From assembly GCF_025369935.1 (NCBI RefSeq), contig NZ_CP104467.1, forward strand, positions 3,913,001 through 3,977,000: DNA of 64,000 bases. The letters run 5' to 3'. Made by a program: the position numbers and the translations under genes. Source of the stretch: Paenibacillus andongensis. GTDB taxonomy: Bacteria; Bacillota; Bacilli; Paenibacillales; NBRC-103111. This document shows positions 33,272-41,472 of the stretch, in pieces. Numbering within the stretch: position 1 is the stretch's first letter; each line of letters begins with the position of its first letter. The notes below the pieces were generated by a model. It made no database searches, was not told the DNA's origin, and saw nothing but the letters and a program-made list of their open reading frames with translations.

Positions 33272-34423
33272 TTAATTGAATACTTGAATCCATTCGCGCA
33301 CCTTATTCGCAATAAGTACGTCCGTATCCTGATCCCCGCGATTAAAGGAAAAGCGATTTTTGAGCAAGGCGAATGAAAAGTGGCGCTTCGGATCGGCAAA
33401 TCCAATCATGCCGCCCATACCGGTATGCCCAAAGGTATGAATGCGGTCCCCCATTGCTGAAGCTGATTCGTTATTCCCCAGCCAGTATCCGAGCGCTTTG
33501 GGAATGGCGACCATCCCCATAAACACTTCATCGGGCTCCTTGGTTTGGAGTAAGGTAGCCTGTTCCAGTTGGGCGGAATTCAACAGACGAATGCCATCGA
33601 CACCATCGCCGATAAGTGAAGCATACATGCGGGCAAGCGCGTTAGCCGTGATACACGCATTGGCGGACGGCAAAACCGCCTGATGCAATACAGATTCGTT
33701 CCAGGCTGAATTTGTAATAGGCATAAGATGCGTCGGTAGCATTCGTTTAATCAATAAATGATCGGGCATTTCGATCCAAGGAAGCTCTTCCCCGCTAATT
33801 TTGGCAACTCTCGATTCCGCTGCATCCGGAACGCCGAAGTAAAGCTCATGGCTTATGCCAAGAGGTGCACAAATCTCTTCCTGTACAATCTGCGCGAATT
33901 TGCGTTTATCAACACGTTCAGCTAATTCGCCCAGAATCCAACCAAAAGTGAAGCCATGATAGCCGGTTTTGGTACCTGGCTCCCAAACAGGCGACAGCTG
34001 TTCGATTTCATGAACCATAGCTCCCCAATCTAAGACGGTATCCATACTGACATTGTTCGGCATTTGCGGTATGCCTGCCTCATGACATAGTACCTGACGA
34101 ATCGTAATATCCGCTTTTCCGTTCGCGGCAAACTCAGGCCAATAATCGGCTACCTTATCGTCATACCCGAGCTTCCCGGCTTGCGTCAGCATATGAATGA
34201 CAGTCGCGGTAATTCCTTTACAGCTGGACATGCTGACAAAGAGCGTATCGCTTTCCACAGGCTTCCTTGTTAGGGCATCCATCACCCCAGAATGCGCGTT
34301 TAGTATTAGCTTGCCTTGGTAATAGGCTGCTGCCTGCAGGCCGATTTCTATTCCACTCTCCGTTAATTCGTCAAGCATCGCCTGTATGGTTTGTTGCAAA
34401 TCGCTGGATGGTTGGTTTTCCAC
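33272..34423 (-). CDS. Serine hydrolase of the beta-lactamase/esterase (class C-like) family
   Basis: The 383-residue protein has the nucleophile motif SSCK in LFVSMSSCKGITATVIHMLT. The second-motif tyrosine is in GTKTGYHGFTFGWILGELAE, and FGHTGMGGMIGFADP near the C-terminus takes the place of KTG. No signal peptide is present, so it is probably a cytosolic esterase or peptidase and not a resistance enzyme. EstB-type esterases share this layout. GTG at 34423 is the start, with AGGAGG ahead. A related but broken gene lies at 29.0 kb. Confidence 0.9.
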   Translation of the reverse strand: MENQPSSDLQQTIQAMLDELTESGIEIGLQAAAYYQGKLILNAHSGVMDALTRKPVESDTLFVSMSSCKGITATVIHMLTQAGKLGYDDKVADYWPEFAANGKADITIRQVLCHEAGIPQMPNNVSMDTVLDWGAMVHEIEQLSPVWEPGTKTGYHGFTFGWILGELAERVDKRKFAQIVQEEICAPLGISHELYFGVPDAAESRVAKISGEELPWIEMPDHLLIKRMLPTHLMPITNSAWNESVLHQAVLPSANACITANALARMYASLIGDGVDGIRLLNSAQLEQATLLQTKEPDEVFMGMVAIPKALGYWLGNNESASAMGDRIHTFGHTGMGGMIGFADPKRHFSFALLKNRFSFNRGDQDTDVLIANKVREWIQVFN

Positions 34424-34493
34424 TGTTCAATCCTCCTGTATGCATTTTTGATTGCTTACCTGAAGCATACGATGGTTTTATAAACTAAATTTA

Positions 34494-34528
34494 AACGGCT
34501 CTTTCACAAAGATGTGAATAGAGCCGTT
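34494..34528 (-). terminator. Strong hairpin terminator
   Basis: AACGGCTCT pairs with AGAGCCGTT and, inside it, TTCACA with TGTGAA. On the minus strand TTTAAATTTAG follows. It ends the fumarase-relic transcript and insulates the esterase gene. Confidence 0.75.
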
Positions 34529-34585
34529 ATCAAGGGCCGTTATTTCATTAATTCATAGAAGGAATATCCGATTCTGCGGTAACAA

Positions 34586-34867
34586 CTAGGTTCCCTTCGG
34601 GTGCACCATCTCTTCCGGACGAACGTAACTATCGAACTGTTCAGCTCCTAAATAACTGCTGCGCAACGCAGACTCTTTCAACGTCAGCCCCTCCTTGTGA
34701 GCCTGCTTTGCGATGCTTGAATAGGCTTGAACTTCATCATCCGTCCAATTATTTTTCCTCTTATTATACATAACCCAATTTTCATTACACTCTCTAAAAT
34801 CGACGAATGTTTCCTTATATAAATTAAGGAAGGTAAAACCATTGGATGTTACTTCACCGATCCTCAA
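34586..34867 (-). pseudogene. Chimeric frame ending in a fumarase C fragment
   Basis: The last 47 or so codons read SSIAKQAHKEGLTLKESALR, then LGAEQFDSYVRPEEMVHP. This is the C-terminal end of class II fumarase (FumC), which normally closes EEQFDxxVRPExMxxP. The first 45 codons (MRIGEVTSNGFTFLNLYKET...) do not belong to fumarase and I do not recognise them. It looks like a deletion fusion of two genes; the fumarase active site is gone. Confidence 0.65.
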
Positions 34868-34911
34868 AAAGTCTCACCTCTCTTTCAGTCGTAAAAGGGT
34901 TGGACAAATAA

Positions 34912-35496
34912 TTAAAACTCCACACCGCGAACTTTAGAAAATACCATAGTATCTCTCAATGATCCACCTACATCACAATTATCATTTCTAAGAATTCCTT
35001 CTAATGTGAATCCCAGGCGTTCGGCAATTCGTGAACTTCGAGTATTGCGTCCGTCACATCGGATTTCAATTCGATTAGCTTGTAACTCATGCACTGCATA
35101 ATTTGTAATAGCTTCTACTGCTTCAGTAATATATCCTTGATTGCCAAAAGATGTACGCACCCAATAACCAATTTCAAATTTTCGCGTTTGCCAATCAATT
35201 CGATGTAGACCGCTGCTACCAATTAATTGACCTGTTTCTTTCTGAATGAGGAGTAATCTTAGATCGCTGCGATCCAAGAATTGAAGCCTAGATCGTCGGA
35301 TATTTATTTCAGACTCTTCAATTGTTGGAACGTTCACAGCCCACGGCATCCAGGGACGCAATTCCTCAATACTTTCTTTAACTGCATCATTTACCCTCAC
35401 GCCATCTTCCCATAATGGAGCTCTTATAAACAATCGTTTACTTTCAAAGCTTTCAGGTATCGTATATAGTATCGGATCGGTTGGTTTGATGCTCAT
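34912..35496 (-). CDS. GNAT N-acetyltransferase, RimJ/RimL type
   Basis: The 194-residue protein opens with FESKRLFIRAPLWEDGVRVN and has the acceptor strand LIGSSGLHRIDWQTRKFEIG. The acetyl-CoA loop region is YWVRTSFGNQGYITEAVEAI, and the RIAERLGFTLEGILRND end is standard for the RimJ/RimL branch. It acetylates an amine on a protein or small molecule; the target is not known. AAAGGAGG precedes the start. It ends about 45 bases before the fumarase relic. Confidence 0.92.
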   Translation of the reverse strand: MSIKPTDPILYTIPESFESKRLFIRAPLWEDGVRVNDAVKESIEELRPWMPWAVNVPTIEESEINIRRSRLQFLDRSDLRLLLIQKETGQLIGSSGLHRIDWQTRKFEIGYWVRTSFGNQGYITEAVEAITNYAVHELQANRIEIRCDGRNTRSSRIAERLGFTLEGILRNDNCDVGGSLRDTMVFSKVRGVEF

Positions 35497-35585
35497 TCAA
35501 TAACCTCCTTTAGAAAATATTTCCATAAGATTAACAGCATTTTATAGATTCTTCAATATAGAATTATAACCTTTATGAAGAAAAC

Positions 35586-35644
35586 TGCCCGTTAGTTCAA
35601 AAGTCTGCCGATCCATTGCTGGTGGCAGACTTCTGAACTAACGG
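35586..35644. repeat. Dispersed repeat collapsed into one long hairpin
   Basis: CCGTTAGTTCAAAAGTCTGCC (35589) pairs with its near-perfect complement ending at 35644; one mismatch in 21. The outer arms are the CGTTAGTTCA motif of the repeat family and the inner arms AAGTCTGCC. It follows the lipoprotein gene's stop by nine bases and should terminate it. Confidence 0.85.
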
Positions 35645-35653
35645 CTTATTTGT

Positions 35654-36199
35654 TTAATTTTCGGATAAAGGGCTTAAATCCTTTGCCATGAAACTTTGGC
35701 TGTAATACTGATTTGGCAAATGTCCTTGAACCTGATGCCATCCTTCTGAGTCCTCCCACACGAAACGCAACTGTACAGTTTGTTCCATCGTAGAGCGCCA
35801 TGACGGGTCAAAGTGAGTGTCCCAACCATGCGACCATACCCAAATATTGAATTGATTAAGCTGTAATTCTGAACAAGCTAATTCTGATTTAGAATCAAAG
35901 CTCATACGTTCCCAACCAAACAGTTGGTTGCCGATATATACATGTATGTTTCTTGCCGCCTCCGTGCCGAGATTTTTTAAAATTACCTCATAAGAAACAA
36001 TAGATAACGGCTTGTTCTGCTTGGCTTCGTAAAGCAGCATATTTGGTCTTATTTCCCACTCTGGAACTGTAGAGCTTAAAGTATTTGGCGGCTCAACAGA
36101 GTTACAATCTGCAATTTTTTTGAATTGAACTACTTTCTCGCAAGCAACTAAAAATATTAAAAGTACAATCATGAAGCAAAAACAAGCTACCTTCCTCAC
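35654..36199 (-). CDS. Lipoprotein of unknown function
   Basis: The 181-residue protein has a type II signal peptide: basic start, hydrophobic FCFMIVLLIF and lipobox LVAC. After lipidation it would sit on the outer face of the membrane. The mature part looks like an all-beta domain (LSIVSYEVILKNLGTEAARN, ending VQLRFVWEDSEGWHQVQGHL), with the feel of an immunoglobulin-like fold. No enzyme motif is visible. GTG start with GGAGG. It is transcribed alone. Confidence 0.8.
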   Translation of the reverse strand: MRKVACFCFMIVLLIFLVACEKVVQFKKIADCNSVEPPNTLSSTVPEWEIRPNMLLYEAKQNKPLSIVSYEVILKNLGTEAARNIHVYIGNQLFGWERMSFDSKSELACSELQLNQFNIWVWSHGWDTHFDPSWRSTMEQTVQLRFVWEDSEGWHQVQGHLPNQYYSQSFMAKDLSPLSEN

Positions 36200-36301
36200 T
36201 AAAAATCCTCCAGAAGTAATCGTTATTCATGTATGTAGTAACTCTAGTCCCGTTTCCATATTAACTCAACTAAAGATGAGTTTGTAGGTATTAAGCTATA
36301 C

Positions 36302-36373
36302 CTGCCCACTATCGGAGTAAAGGCTGCCATGTGGCAGCCCTTCACTGCTTTACAATCGTTCCCAGTTAGCATG
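36302..36373. repeat. Dispersed intergenic repeat, full copy
   Basis: Left arm CTGCCCACTATCGGAG; hairpin GGCTGCC/GGCAGCC with a 4-base loop; right arm CAATCGTTCCCAGTTAGC. It directly follows the PP2C-like gene. Confidence 0.75.
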
Positions 36374-36377
36374 ATTG

Positions 36378-37229
36378 CTAATGGAAATTAATCACCATTG
36401 CGGTCTTATCGTCTGATTTCTTAAAGCGAATATGTTGAATACACTCAGGATCGCTATCCTCAAGTTCTATTAATTCTTGAGTATAAAGTTTTATACCTTT
36501 ATTCAATATTCTTTGCGCAACAAAGCTCCAATACGAACTCTGTTCGGGTACGATATTCGTTGGTAAAAACATCCCATCAGTCAACAAAATGATATGTTTT
36601 AAATACGTCAGATTAATTTTCCCGTATTCTAAAAAAAGAACTGCATCCTTTTCCCCATTTAAAACCCCGTAACCACCATCTGTATTAGCGCGATATCGGT
36701 TCTTTCTTATTGTATCAATAACGGTTTCATGAAGCTCTTTCTGGCTTTTTAATCCTTTTGTTATTCCTTCCTGCCATTTAGCGAATGCTGGAGCTTCTAA
36801 GTGAGAAACTTGTCTCCATGTTAATGGGCGAACCTCTTTATTAGCATACACGGCTAGAATCATGCAATCCCCTGTCTGTATGAACTCCACACCATTATCC
36901 TGAATACGAACGATTGCCAATGCGGCTCCCCAGAGTTCTTCCTTTTTCCCCAGATCAATATTAGCGAGCACCATTTGTTCCCTAAGAAAATCATTCACCT
37001 CAATCATGTGGTCCTTTAAACTTCCAGGATCAGTAACAGATTCGAAGTAGTTTTTCACCAGATTCGCCGCAATAAAACCGCCAGTTTCCATTTTGGAATT
37101 TAGATAGGGTACCAAGGAAGATACACCATCCAAAGCTCCATACAAATTTGCTTTCGGATGCATAATAATAGCATCCTCATTTAGTACCCCAACGCCTTTC
37201 TTGGTGATCACCTCATAAGTAACATTCAA
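36378..37229 (-). CDS. PP2C-like serine/threonine protein phosphatase
   Basis: The 283-residue protein has PP2C landmarks: VGVLNEDAIIMHP with the conserved Asp near the N-terminus, then GALDGVSS (metal ligand Asp-Gly). QTGDCMILAVY is central, LLTDGMFLP follows, and the terminal metal Asp is in SDDKTAMVINF. PP2C enzymes remove phosphate from Ser/Thr of proteins with Mn or Mg. Sequence between motifs diverges from PrpC and SpoIIE, so it is an unassigned branch. I prefer the TTG start at 37229, with AAAGGGG six bases away; a GTG three codons upstream overlaps that site. Confidence 0.8.
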   Translation of the reverse strand: MNVTYEVITKKGVGVLNEDAIIMHPKANLYGALDGVSSLVPYLNSKMETGGFIAANLVKNYFESVTDPGSLKDHMIEVNDFLREQMVLANIDLGKKEELWGAALAIVRIQDNGVEFIQTGDCMILAVYANKEVRPLTWRQVSHLEAPAFAKWQEGITKGLKSQKELHETVIDTIRKNRYRANTDGGYGVLNGEKDAVLFLEYGKINLTYLKHIILLTDGMFLPTNIVPEQSSYWSFVAQRILNKGIKLYTQELIELEDSDPECIQHIRFKKSDDKTAMVINFH

Positions 37230-37312
37230 GTTGTTCACCCCTTTCTCAAATTAATCTGTAATATCCTCGATCTATTTTACCATTTTCCCCATTACCAAGT
37301 ATTGGAACTATC

Positions 37313-37366
37313 CTGCCCGTTACTTGAATGAACAAAAAGAGGAGCTGCCGCGTTGCAAGCTCCTTC
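37313..37366. repeat. Dispersed intergenic repeat, variant copy
   Basis: Left arm CTGCCCGTTACTTGAATG, then a hairpin GGAGCT/AGCTCC. The segment GAACAAAAAGAGGAGCTGCC recurs at 48.33 kb. It lies just past the DinB-like gene. Confidence 0.7.
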
Positions 37367-37391
37367 ACTTAATTATTCTGCATAATTTTTC

Positions 37392-37877
37392 TTATTTTGC
37401 ATCTACATTCCAGCTCTTTTGTAGCTTCCGAATATAACAGATTTGACCAATGTGATATGCATTATGAGTTGACACATTTCCGAGTAACTCCCACCACCTG
37501 GCAGCCACTGGGAAACCAATTACATCACTTTCGACTTTTTCTTCAGTAAGTAGATCTTGCCATTTTAAAAGCACATCTAATAATCGTTCTTTTAAATCAG
37601 TGAATTTTTGATCTTTGGGAATTATAAAACTTTTATTATTATTTCCTATGGAAGGCACAGCATTGACATCAGATTTTTGGTACCTGGTTTGCCAAGTTTC
37701 ATTCCAATAAAGTAAATGCTGCACAATTTCAGCGATACTATTACTATCTTCATTAGGTTTCCAAAAAGCTACTTCCTCCGACAAATTTTCAACTGCATCT
37801 GAAAATGGTAGGTACCAACTAGGGTCATTAGCATTTGCTAATAACTGATCGGATAAAATATCTTTTACATGAAACAT
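37392..37877 (-). CDS. DinB/YfiT family four-helix protein
   Basis: The 161-residue protein has the metal-binding His pattern of the DinB_2 superfamily: IVQHLLYWNETWQTRY near residue 60 and NVSTHNAYHIGQICYIRKLQ near the C-terminus. These cytosolic proteins bind Zn or Ni; some are bacillithiol-dependent transferases, most are unassigned. Start ATG 37877 is supported by AAGGAG at a loose spacing; a GTG at 37886 is nearer the site. Confidence 0.85.
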   Translation of the reverse strand: MFHVKDILSDQLLANANDPSWYLPFSDAVENLSEEVAFWKPNEDSNSIAEIVQHLLYWNETWQTRYQKSDVNAVPSIGNNNKSFIIPKDQKFTDLKERLLDVLLKWQDLLTEEKVESDVIGFPVAARWWELLGNVSTHNAYHIGQICYIRKLQKSWNVDAK

Positions 37878-37912
37878 ACTTTCCACACTCCTTCTTACTA
37901 ATATGCGACTAA

Positions 37913-37980
37913 GGGAGCTGCTCTTCTGCGAGGGCAGCTGTTCCCGTATTTGAACTATCGTTCTGCGTTAGCTTAACAGT
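37913..37980. repeat. Dispersed repeat, hairpin plus right arm
   Basis: AGCTGC pairs with GCAGCT, followed by right arm TTGAACTATCGTTCTGCGTT and AGCTTAAC. It abuts the stop of the next gene. Confidence 0.65.
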
Positions 37981-38265
37981 TCATTGGGTTGTAATATTAA
38001 CTATTGCAGATTCTTCGTAATCCTTATTGTCCTGCACCCATTTAAGTATGTATTCATCAGTGATTTTTTTACCTTCGAAGTGAACATTGTTAAGTGTAAA
38101 CCCTTTAGTATGTGGCTGAATCAAACCTGTAGAAACAGTCAAGCTACCCTTAAGAGTAAGTGATGGGCTTAATGCTGCTGATTCTCCTAAATAATCAAAA
38201 TCAATTTTGTATTCATTAATTTTACTACTTGGATTGATACAAATAATTTTAAAGTACGCAACAAT
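37981..38265 (-). CDS. Small hypothetical protein, no standard start codon
   Basis: A 94-codon frame reads VAYFKIICINPSSKINEYKI, then SLTLKGSLTVSTGLIQPHTK and ends EESAIVNITTQ. Composition looks like a real beta-rich protein and the downstream repeat abuts its stop as for other genes here. No ATG, GTG or TTG opens the frame; the only position with a ribosome site (GAGGGG, seven bases) is an ATT at 38263-38265. Either ATT is used, as rare genes do, or the start has been lost. I do not recognise the family. Confidence 0.45.
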   Translation of the reverse strand: MVAYFKIICINPSSKINEYKIDFDYLGESAALSPSLTLKGSLTVSTGLIQPHTKGFTLNNVHFEGKKITDEYILKWVQDNKDYEESAIVNITTQ

Positions 38266-38354
38266 TCAAATCCCCTCTCGCTTAAGATTACCCTTCCAAA
38301 TTAATCAATATTTTCCTTAATAAGACGAAATGCAGTTAAGGAAGTTGCGCTAAA

Positions 38355-38441
38355 CTGCCAGTTACTTTAACGGGCAACGGCAGCCGATCGTGTGGTCGGC
38401 TTCCGTCATGTCCTGATTGAACTATCTATCGTTTCAGTAAC
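38355..38441. repeat. Dispersed intergenic repeat, full copy
   Basis: Left arm CTGCCAGTTACTTTAACG; hairpin AGCCGA/TCGGCT extended by ACGG/CCGT; right arm TTGAACTATCTATCGTTTCA. Confidence 0.75.
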
Positions 38442-38504
38442 AAAACATCTTCCTTGAATAGGCTAAAAATTGGTATGCTCTTTTCACCTTCTTTGTCACA
38501 TTGA

Positions 38505-38888
38505 TTAAGTATATACATAATGATCTTTTGTCTCATCCATACTAATCCTCTTGCATCTGTAAACCTGTTTTCCATGCTCAGAACTCATTCCATCCCTGGT
38601 ATTATCAATGGTCCAGATGACCTCCCTGCCGTTTGACTGCACATCATGAATCCAGTAACCACCGTCGATAATCGGTGGAATGAGCACGAGATAGTCGCCT
38701 TTTCCATTTTTATGACGCTGAACCATCTCATTTAAACGGTCTACATCCACCTTATTAAAATGGTGAAGGATACTATCATTTCTTTCAAGTGCATTTTTGT
38801 TGTCAGTCGTTAAATTAATAACTAAGATCATTACCAACACCCCGATGATTCCAATAAGCACTCCAATCGTTATCTTTGTTCGTATCAT
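38505..38888 (-). CDS. Membrane-anchored DUF4362-like protein
   Basis: The 127-residue protein has one N-terminal helix (ITIGVLIGIIGVLVMILVIN) and an outer domain. The domain pattern, VDVDRLNEMVQRHKNGKGDY and then REVIWTIDNTRDGMSSEHGK with CKRISMDE at the end, resembles DUF4362, a short extracytoplasmic domain of unknown role in Bacilli. There is no lipobox. The ribosome site is weak (GGGGCG), and translation may start a few codons in. Confidence 0.6.
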   Translation of the reverse strand: MIRTKITIGVLIGIIGVLVMILVINLTTDNKNALERNDSILHHFNKVDVDRLNEMVQRHKNGKGDYLVLIPPIIDGGYWIHDVQSNGREVIWTIDNTRDGMSSEHGKQVYRCKRISMDETKDHYVYT

Positions 38889-38992
38889 GCATACGCCCCG
38901 TTTCTACACATATTAGACGTATATACGTTCTATATCGTTGCGTTATTTTTCCTAATAATTCCACAAAAGCATTCCAATGACACCACGCTCTA

Positions 38993-39090
38993 CTGCCCGT
39001 TACTTCAACGGACAACGGCAGCCGATCGTGTGCCGGCTGCCATCATGTGATGATTGAACTATAGTTCACCTTTTAGATCAATGATGCGTA
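38993..39090. repeat. Dispersed intergenic repeat, full copy
   Basis: Left arm CTGCCCGTTACTTCAACG; hairpin GGCAGCCG/CGGCTGCC; right arm TTGAACTATAGTTCACC. The left 45 bases match the 38355 copy closely. Confidence 0.75.
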
Positions 39091-39422
39091 AGGTTATGCC
39101 CTGAGTTTACAACTGATCATTACACATACGGTCAAATCTCAGCAATGTTTGGGGAAGCGGTTGTAAGCATTAAACCTACTCATTCATTTACGAGTATCGG
39201 CGATGAATTCTATAAAATCCTTTTCCGGATGAAACGAAATGCCCGGCGACGTTATCTCACGACAATAATTAAACCGTCAATGCTTACCCCAAGAACAAGC
39301 AACAAGACTCTACATGTCAGTAAAGTTGCCAAAATCAGCTGATATGCTAGACCTCCCGCCATTCATGGTCAGGAGGTCTATTTTCTTGGTCTTCATTAAC
39401 CGAATTGGTATCCTTAAATTTC
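39091..39422. other. Gene-poor stretch with one terminator
   Basis: No supported gene. A hairpin AGACCTCC/GGAGGTCT at 39349-39379 is followed by ATTTTCTT on the plus strand and looks like a terminator of a lost gene. A minus-strand frame near 39195-39280 reads GISFHPEKDFIEFIADTRK before a stop, perhaps the tail of a lost gene. Confidence 0.4.
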
Positions 39423-39446
39423 ATTATAGGAACATAAGTTCCTATA
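39423..39446. repeat. Perfect 10-bp inverted repeat with 4-base gap
   Basis: TTATAGGAAC and GTTCCTATAA flank ATAA. It is AT-rich and lies between gene relics. It could be an operator or a leftover recombination site. Confidence 0.5.
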
Positions 39447-39508
39447 ACAAAGGTAATAAGTCTTATTATCCTGTCGCTGCTGATCGGAATGGAAATCCCT
39501 GGATAGGG

Positions 39509-39547
39509 AACGGTTGGTAAGGGTTTAGTCCCGCCAATCGTTTTCTT
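39509..39547 (+). terminator. Terminator of a lost plus-strand gene
   Basis: AACGGTTGG pairs with CCAATCGTT (one G-T pair) followed by TTCTTTTTG. The plus-strand frame just before it ends SYYPVAADRNGNPWIGNGW, which looks like a true protein tail whose gene is missing. Confidence 0.6.
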
Positions 39548-39560
39548 TTTGAAGGTTGCT

Positions 39561-39965
39561 TTATTTTAGCAGGTTGGTCAGATAGGAGATGTCTTCTTCA
39601 TAGGTAAATTCGCGGATTAGCGTGCTTGGATGCCCCGCTTCCATTCGCCAAACAAAATTATAGAGCACCGGTTTGCCGTTTTTCACGCGCCTCATAATTA
39701 CAGAACCATGACCATCGTAGAGCGTGGTTGCGAGGAACTCGACGTCGTCGGTTGTGTCCAGTTTTTTGCCTTGACTCCGCATGGCATGAAACCGCTGCAT
39801 AAATTGATCTTTTGTAATTGTAAAGGTTCGGCCGTCGCGGTCCATTCGGATATTTTCGAAATCAGGCGCGTAGATGGCGTCCATTTTCTCCAAATCCATA
39901 GCAAGTCCTGCGTTTAAATAGGTCTCCATTGCGGAGATAAGTGAAGCGTTGAGTTCTTTCGACAT
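39561..39965 (-). CDS. NTF2-like (SnoaL/DUF4440-type) protein
   Basis: The 134-residue protein shows the NTF2 cone layout: an N-terminal helix pair (LISAMETYLNAGLAMDLEKM), then DAIYAPDFENIRMDRDGRTF, the QFMQRFHAMRSQG helix, and long beta strands (GSVIMRRVKNGKPVLYNFVW). Family members are small-ligand-binding proteins or isomerases; no catalytic residue can be assigned. GGAGG lies before the ATG. It is transcribed alone. Confidence 0.75.
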   Translation of the reverse strand: MSKELNASLISAMETYLNAGLAMDLEKMDAIYAPDFENIRMDRDGRTFTITKDQFMQRFHAMRSQGKKLDTTDDVEFLATTLYDGHGSVIMRRVKNGKPVLYNFVWRMEAGHPSTLIREFTYEEDISYLTNLLK

Positions 39966-40302
39966 GTTTGGTTCCTCCTAAGGTTGGCAATCGCGCCATC
40001 ATTCAATGTTTTATTACACTCATTATACGAGGGGAATATAAACCCGATATTAACCATTTATAAACCAAATATAAACAAGGTGACCATGGCTATCCACATT
40101 GTGGATAGCTTTTTCATTGCTGTTAGAATGCCGAGCTGCTCCATTCAACAGTTAAGAGATATTCCTTGGAAAGATGATCGAATCGCAACAACTGAAGGTC
40201 CCATGTTCCGTAAGATTGCCCCATCGCTCGAGGCTTAAAACAATAAGATTGAACTGCTAAAAAATACAACTCCTCCTTTGGGATAGTAGGTAAGAAGCAA
40301 AA
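39966..40302. other. Gene-poor stretch with terminator at 40089-40115
   Basis: GCTATCCAC pairs with GTGGATAGC, then TTTTT on the plus strand: a clear terminator. The plus-strand frame after it (HIVDSFFIAVRMPSCSIQQL...) is open but has no recognisable family or ribosome site. Confidence 0.5.
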
Positions 40303-40357
40303 AAGCAGACGGCCGCGGCTGTCTGCTTAATTTCACAATCGTACCCGTTAGGTTTAT
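40303..40357. repeat. Dispersed repeat, hairpin plus right arm
   Basis: AAGCAGAC/GTCTGCTT with GGCC/GGCT inside, flanked by A and T runs, then right arm CAATCGTACCCGTTAGG. The VanZ-like gene's stop codon lies in the arm. Confidence 0.75.
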
Positions 40358-40842
40358 GACTTAAGACGAGAGCTATACAATCTAAAAACACAGTACCCCA
40401 GTAGGCCTCCAGAAGTATTCAGGATCAGATCATCAACATCAAAATTTCCAATGGAAAAAAAGACCTGCAAGCATTCCAAGAGTAAGCTCATTCCCAGTGA
40501 TTGGATAAATACTCCAATAAGCGAAATCGTTTTGCTTTTAGACAATAATAAGAGGAAAATTCCAAAGGGCATGAATGCCACGATATTTCCGACCAAATTG
40601 ATTACTTCATGACTTGACGGACTTAGAACGGTATCGAAAATTGTTTTAAGCGGAATAAAATTACCATACTGCATTCGGTGCATACTATACTCAGGCTTTT
40701 CCAGATTTTTCTGCAGTCGAGACCAAAGAAAGTCTATATCAATCGAGCCGTACTTAAATAAAATGACCCTAAATAAGGTAAGCATGTACAAGGCAAACAG
40801 TCCTGGCATTACAAGTCGATTCAATAGTTTCGTTAGATTCAT
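40354..40842 (-). CDS. VanZ family membrane protein
   Basis: The 162-residue protein has five helices and the VanZ signature: VINLVGNIVAFMPFGIFLLL, then LECLQVFFSIGNFDVDDLIL and NTSGGLLGYCVF. VanZ in Tn1546 gives low-level teicoplanin resistance; chromosomal relatives have unclear roles in the cell envelope. It is complete and single, ends in a dispersed-repeat arm, and has GAGGGA before its start. Confidence 0.9.
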   Translation of the reverse strand: MNLTKLLNRLVMPGLFALYMLTLFRVILFKYGSIDIDFLWSRLQKNLEKPEYSMHRMQYGNFIPLKTIFDTVLSPSSHEVINLVGNIVAFMPFGIFLLLLSKSKTISLIGVFIQSLGMSLLLECLQVFFSIGNFDVDDLILNTSGGLLGYCVFRLYSSRLKS

Positions 40843-41472
40843 TGTTCTAGTCCCTCGCTCCTCCTTACTTCTTCAAATAAGGATAAGAAAAACTCTTTAA
40901 TAATAAAGTGGGGTATTTATAAAATTTTTCTTAAATTTCATTCTTCTGAATCAAGATTGTACGAACGATCCGATCTCTTTCGTAAAAATGAGCTGTTTCA
41001 AACCGCCTACAAAGGCGCTTTTTTCGTTTTATCGCGCAGAAACATAGTCGTTTTTCCGAAAGTTGGTATTATTCTGAGAAAACCGTAAAAGAGTTAAAAG
41101 TTGATAATTTCAGTTGATTTACTCCTGTTTGGGCGGCGCTTTAAAATGATTGTATCAAGGAGGCAAAAATAATTGAAAGCGGATTCATAATTGAATCTTG
41201 ATGACAGAATTGCAATTTAGATCATTACGAACAACCTAATGAGTATCGAATTGAAACTTGGCGGTGGGGCTTTCTAACGTTATTCCCCATGAACCCCTTA
41301 TACCGCTAGCGTCAAGCAAAAGTCGAATCTGGTGCCTTTCCATGATTATAAGCTATTGTGACGCCAATGAAGAATACAACACGAATATGCCTATAGATAT
41401 TTTGAATTTGATTAGGAGGTGATCTGTTAAACAGTTATCTTTGACGATTCAAAATAGCAGGAGGCGAATGAA
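40843..41472. other. Gene-free leader region of the polysaccharide lyase
   Basis: A terminator CGCCT/AGGCG with TTTTTT (41004-41025) lies early. At 41158 AAGGAGG is followed by TTG and only four more codons before a stop, perhaps a dead start. I see no riboswitch I can name. The lyase promoter must lie after 41030. Confidence 0.45.

Noticed and set aside
33053..33376. 107-codon plus-strand frame with hydrophobic stretches
   Set aside because: Begins in a promoter-like repeat and its end is antisense to the esterase gene; hydrophobicity comes from AT-rich DNA with two hairpins.
39145..39342. 65-codon plus-strand frame
   Set aside because: No ribosome site or family. The opposite strand carries a short protein-like tail, which fits better with a gene relic.
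39423..39446. Perfect 10-bp inverted repeat resembling the arms of the yeast FRT site
   Set aside because: The resemblance (GGAAC/GTTCC) is partial, the 8-base core is missing, and no recombinase gene is near. Kept only as a repeat.
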